Positions 60,558-64,000 of a stretch of 64,000 nt of DNA are shown here, one piece after another. Location: positions 3,029 to 67,028 of the forward strand of contig QAOA01000628.1 of NCBI GenBank assembly GCA_003255065.1, in the 5' to 3' direction. Numbering within the stretch: the first letter of the stretch is position 1; each line of letters begins with the position of its first letter. Made by a program: the position numbers and the translations under genes. Under the pieces are notes generated by a model. It was not told the origin of the DNA. It made no database searches and worked only from the letters and a program-made list of their open reading frames with translations. The DNA is from Cercis canadensis. Its lineage: Eukaryota; Streptophyta; Magnoliopsida; Fabales; Fabaceae.

Positions 60558-60945
60558 TAATTTTAAGAGTAAAACCCCTTTTTAGTCCCTAAATTATTCA
60601 GTGATTGACAAGTTAGTCCTCTAAAAATGTTCGCTGACAATTTCGTCCTCGAATTATGGTTCCGTACGACAAATTAGTCCTCGAATTATATTCGCTGACA
60701 ATTTAGTCCTCGAATTATGGTTTCATACGACAAATTAGTCCTCGAATTAATCCTCAACTGAGGACTAATTTGTCGTACGGAACCATAATTCGAGGACTAA
60801 ATTGTCAGCGAAAATTTTTCGAGGACTAATTTGTCGTACGGAACCATAATTTGAGGACGAAATTGTTAGCGAACATTTTTTGGGGACTAACTTGTCCATC
60901 ATTGAATTTTTCAGGGACCAAAAAGGGGTTTTACTCTAATTTTAA
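60558..60945. mobile_element. Foldback Mutator-type MITE with 9-bp target-site duplication
   Basis: The element spans 60567-60936 and begins GAGTAAAACCCC and ends GGGGTTTTACTC. It is flanked by TAATTTTAA at 60558-60566 and 60937-60945, a perfect 9-bp duplication as made by Mutator-like transposases. Almost its whole length is palindromic, with two arms of about 185 bp meeting near 60752. Each arm contains repeats of a GACAAATTAGTCCTCGAATT-like unit. It encodes no protein, so it would need transposase in trans. Confidence 0.9.
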
Positions 60946-61805
60946 AGGTGGCGACAGGACAAAAGAAGATTTTTGACAAAAAGAAAAACGAAAAGATATT
61001 TTTGCAGAAAACTAGAGATTCACGTTGATTAAACTTGCAATCGCCTCTCAGTCTTCTTTTCATCATTTATACTTTGCTCTTCACAAAAGGAACAAAATAA
61101 TCTTTCAACATTTTGATTTAATTTTGTGTAGCTATCATAATTTTAACGCGTAATTAGTCATGTATGGTTGACGTCTTAAAAATAAGGAAATAGACATTGT
61201 TATTGACATAAAAAAGAAGCAAGATTATGAAAGAGAAAGAGAGAAACATGAAAAAGTAAAACAGTTTTGCTATGCTACCCCTCTTAAAAAGTGAGAGTAG
61301 CATTACATTGATGATTGACCTCTCAAATGTTACGGACAAAAGTAACTCTCACTATTGGTCTAAATGTGAAACTCATGTAAAATTAAGTGGGGTTGTATAA
61401 ATTAAACAGTTGATACTATTTAAATTTAACTAAATCCGGAAAATATTTGATTGTTTTTCTCTGACTTTTGACTATTTTTGTTTCACTTTTTCTTGTGTTT
61501 TTAATATGGTCAAGGTTATATACTTTAGTAATATATGAATTATTAGTTTTGACTCACACTAAATTACTCAATTTGATGCTAGCTTTACATTAAATCCAAA
61601 ATAATCTATCACTTTTGTCCAAAACTCAAATTTTAAAACTCAATGTAGTGCTACCCCTAATTTTAAAATAGGATAAAATAGTGTAACCTAAAGTAAAAAC
61701 ACAGAAACAAAGGTGTTTGCAACTTAAACAAAAATGTTGCTAAGTCAATCGGTTTGACAAAATTTAGATTAAATGCTAATAGCTTTAAATTTGGTTTATT
61801 ATTAA

Positions 61806-62182
61806 TTCATTCAAAAAATTTAAGTTTTATCAATCGAATTGAGTAAATAAATTGGAATGGCATGCATGCATCCGCGTACCTTGCACGTCCCAAATCGCAT
61901 ATCGATAGAACACCCCTATATAATCTTAAACATGTACTTTTTTAAGTTTTCTTAGATTTTTCTCCTTAATTGTGCCTATATATCTTGTCTGTTNTTCATT
62001 CAAAAAATTTAAGTTTTATCAATCGAATTGAGTAAATAAATTGGAATGGCATGCATCCATCCGCGTACCTTGCACGTCCCAAATCGCATATCGATAGAAC
62101 ACCCCTATATAATCTTAAACATGTACTTTTTTAAGTTTTCTTAGATTTTTCTCCTTAATTGTGCCTATATATCCTGTCTGTT
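61806..62182. repeat. 188-bp direct repeat flanking a single N
   Basis: Bases 61806-61993 and 61995-62182 are almost identical (two substitutions noticed) and abut the N at 61994. As at 4656, this looks like an unmerged contig overlap. Confidence 0.9.
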
Positions 62183-62630
62183 TGTTGTGGTATTTTCCCT
62201 TAACATGTATACTTGTTTTCTGTTTATTAGTGAATAATCACATCTAATTTGTTGAAGGTTTTCTTAACAAGCCAAAGCCCGAAGCGGTCTCACAGTAATA
62301 GGTTGTAGACAGTACCACATTTGGGTCCTCTTTCTTGCATAGTGCTCTACAATTCGTTATCAAGTGAACAAGAGATTTTAGGTGAGAATTTGAGGTGCAT
62401 AAACTTAAAATGGGCTACGAAATTCATCTTTGGGCTTAATCGGGTTCTACATCAGACACTGATTAGTCTCAGGCTTAGAATTCTTTTAGCAAATGTTATA
62501 TAGGTGAAATTAGTTCCATTATCAGACAAGTGGTTAAGAAGTTACAAACATGTAAAATTGGGTTGCCTTTGTCGCTTTCTTAATCTGCCCACCATGAATA
62601 ATTGCTTTATTAATTAATTAATATATTTAA

Positions 62631-62830
62631 TAGTAAAACCCATTTTTAGTCTTTGAAAAATATATCTACTGACAAATTTGTCCTCCAAAAATTTTCGGTG
62701 ACAAATTGATCATTGAATTATTATTTTTGTAGACAAATTAGTCCTTCGTTAGGATTTGTTAGTTAAATTTAATAAACTTTGTCACGTAGCACTTAACGTG
62801 TTGACGTGGCCATTAGTTGCTGAAGTGGCA
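62631..62830. mobile_element. Degenerate relative of the foldback MITE
   Basis: The text 'tagtaaaacccatttttagt' and 'gacaaattagtcctt' echo the terminal and internal units of the 60567 element. It runs into a region with 'cacgtagcacttaacgtgtt' and 'gacgtggc'. No inverted partner or duplication was seen, so only part of an older, related element survives. Confidence 0.45.
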
Positions 62831-62967
62831 GACGTGCCCAGTTAAATAGAAAATTTTCTTTCGACCCAATAATATTCGCTCATTTCACATAAGCCCACCA
62901 GTTAATAGTCAATCTAAGCGAAAATTCAAATATAAATGAAACCATAACTCGGAATGAATAACTAGAC

Positions 62968-63249
62968 CTAAGAACTGCTAGCTGAGCGATAAGAGTGATT
63001 AGAGGCATGGAACTTGCGAATGAAAGAGTATGAGAGAAACTTGGCGGAGGTGATGTTGCTCTCTGCTACTCTGTTGAAGATTTGAGGCAGAACCACGAAA
63101 TTTCTAGCAATTCCCCAAGTACAAGTGGACATTGGACCAGCACGAGACAAAGCGGAGCGTGATTGATAGAGAGACTTGTGATAGCTCTTACACCCATTAA
63201 TGCCCACTAAAGCTGATTTGGTTAGCTTCAAAGCTCTACGGGTTGCCAT
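62968..63249 (-). CDS. Unrecognised small ORF with presequence-like composition
   Basis: This 93-codon frame starts MATRRALKLTKSALVG and is rich in Arg, Lys, Ser and Ala. It has one acidic residue and ends near IRKFHASNHSYRSASSS. That is the composition of a mitochondrial targeting presequence. It may be the first exon or a captured fragment of a mitochondrial protein gene, but no donor or downstream exon was traced, and I do not recognise it. The open frame extends upstream into the allene oxide synthase remnant, so chance is also possible. Confidence 0.3.
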   Translation of the reverse strand: MATRRALKLTKSALVGINGCKSYHKSLYQSRSALSRAGPMSTCTWGIARNFVVLPQIFNRVAESNITSAKFLSYSFIRKFHASNHSYRSASSS

Positions 63250-63384
63250 TAACGGCAGCACAAATGAAAACCAAAGCCAGTAATTACCACAAGGGGTTAT
63301 GTTTCTGCGTATCAGTATCACGACGATTTCTGAAACCAAGTGAGGGTCTGAAAGCTTGACCAAGGGGCAACGCGGCAACGGAAG

Positions 63385-64000
63385 CTGGTAGCCGAATAAG
63401 AGCTCTCCTTGTTTGATTTCGAAAGGAGAGCTGGAATCTTGTTGGGTAGGAAGAAGAAATCTCAATATAGAACTCCTCTTAATTCTGAGATGGAAGAATG
63501 AAATGAAGCAGTATATTTCCTTTTAATCTTACTCTTTTCTACTCTGTTTTACGTGAATCATAGTAATAGAGTCTCAAAGAAAAACTTCATTCCTCCGAAA
63601 GAATTAAAGCACTTGGCGAATAAGAGATTGTGGCAAGCTTCATCTCTAGAGACACCCAAACGGTCAGCTTCATCGAGGACGAAGGCGGAGGATTGGTAGA
63701 AGAAGTTGTATAATTTGTTGTAATCTGGTTTGACCAAAGATGGTGGGAGACAGAAGGTGTGGAATATAGAGTTTTCAATAAGCTTTGGAAGACCCAAAAG
63801 GAGAATAAGACTAAGTTGGAAGAGTACCCATTTCTGGACTAGCTTTGGACCATCAAGTCCCAATTGGGTGTCAGAGGGGTTCAACCCATAGAGGGAGCGA
63901 GCCAAAAAGTTAAACACGGCTTGATCATTGGCATCTCCAAAACTGGCTTTTCCTTTATCACCAAGCTCCTTCTCAAGGTTCTGGAAGAGGTGCGTGTAGC
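63385..64000 (-). pseudogene. Allene oxide synthase (CYP74A) pseudogene
   Basis: On the - strand, from the right edge, the frame reads ELGDKGKASFGDANDQAVFN, FLARSLYGLNPSDTQLGLDG, then LPPSLVKPDYNKLYNFFYQS and GVSRDEACHNLLFAKCFNS-FGG. These are the central helices of plant allene oxide synthases, plastid P450s that start jasmonate synthesis from 13-hydroperoxides. The frame ends in a stop after GGMKFFF at 63558. About 63386-63445 holds FEIKQGELLFGYQ, which belongs far downstream in the protein. The segment between is deleted, as is the heme Cys loop. The N-terminus lies beyond the window. AOS genes are usually intronless, and the remnant shows no intron. It is non-functional and unrelated to the CYP704 array. 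Confidence 0.88.

Larger units (their letters stand above)
57500..62275. repeat. Diverged tandem duplication upstream of the BCHC2 gene
   Basis: Several text blocks recur in order: 'gtgagagaggtgaggta...' at about 57512 and about 60450; 'aaatgttgctaa' at 58020 and 61733; 'aatggcatgcatgc' at 58158 and 61857; 'ttgaaggttttcttaa' at about 58883, 60260 and 62254; 'gtggtattttc.cttaa.atgtat' at about 60160 and 62190. The copies are strongly diverged and interrupted by insertions, including the MITE at 60567. No gene was recognised inside. Confidence 0.65.

Overview
This is nuclear DNA from a flowering plant, most likely a eudicot. It is AT-rich, its genes are split by many GT-AG introns, and it carries dispersed LINE, SINE and MITE relics. 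All coding content belongs to plant gene families. Several proteins feel closest to rosids such as citrus, but that is from memory and was not tested. Eight single N characters mark assembly joins.

Region 1 (1-25.7 kb, + strand) is a tandem array of five cytochrome P450 genes of the CYP704 family, which are fatty-acid omega-hydroxylase-like. Copies A (1-2676) and B (2677-5186) are broken. Copies C (13649-16444, 509 aa), D (18005-21123, 506 aa) and E (23238-25717, 508 aa) are intact by my exon models. A is a near twin of D and B a near twin of C, introns included. The 3' flank of D recurs at 10.43-11.2 kb without a D gene beside it. This suggests an array built from a repeating [C-type, D-type] two-gene unit. 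The A/B boundary is a direct in-frame splice of A's heme-binding exon onto B's first exon. Between B and C lie fossils of other genes: an ILP1/GCFC-like fragment and a serine carboxypeptidase-like fragment.

Region 2 (26.6-29.2 kb, - strand) is a five-exon gene for a small, lysine-rich, probably nucleolar protein resembling CCDC137 (241 aa).

Region 3 (32.1-57.4 kb, - strand) is one very large gene for a BEACH-domain protein of the BCHC2 type. I could trace 32 coding exons in continuous frame, giving 2932 aa, plus a non-coding first exon. Its introns hold several LINE fragments of one family and a 131-bp tandem duplication.

Region 4 (57.5-64 kb) is mostly gene-free. It holds a diverged tandem duplication, a foldback Mutator-type MITE with 9-bp target-site duplications, and at the right edge a decayed allene oxide synthase (CYP74A) pseudogene on the - strand.

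The genes do not form an operon-like system. What stands out is P450 birth and death by tandem duplication, fusion and decay. I saw no convincing undescribed biological system.
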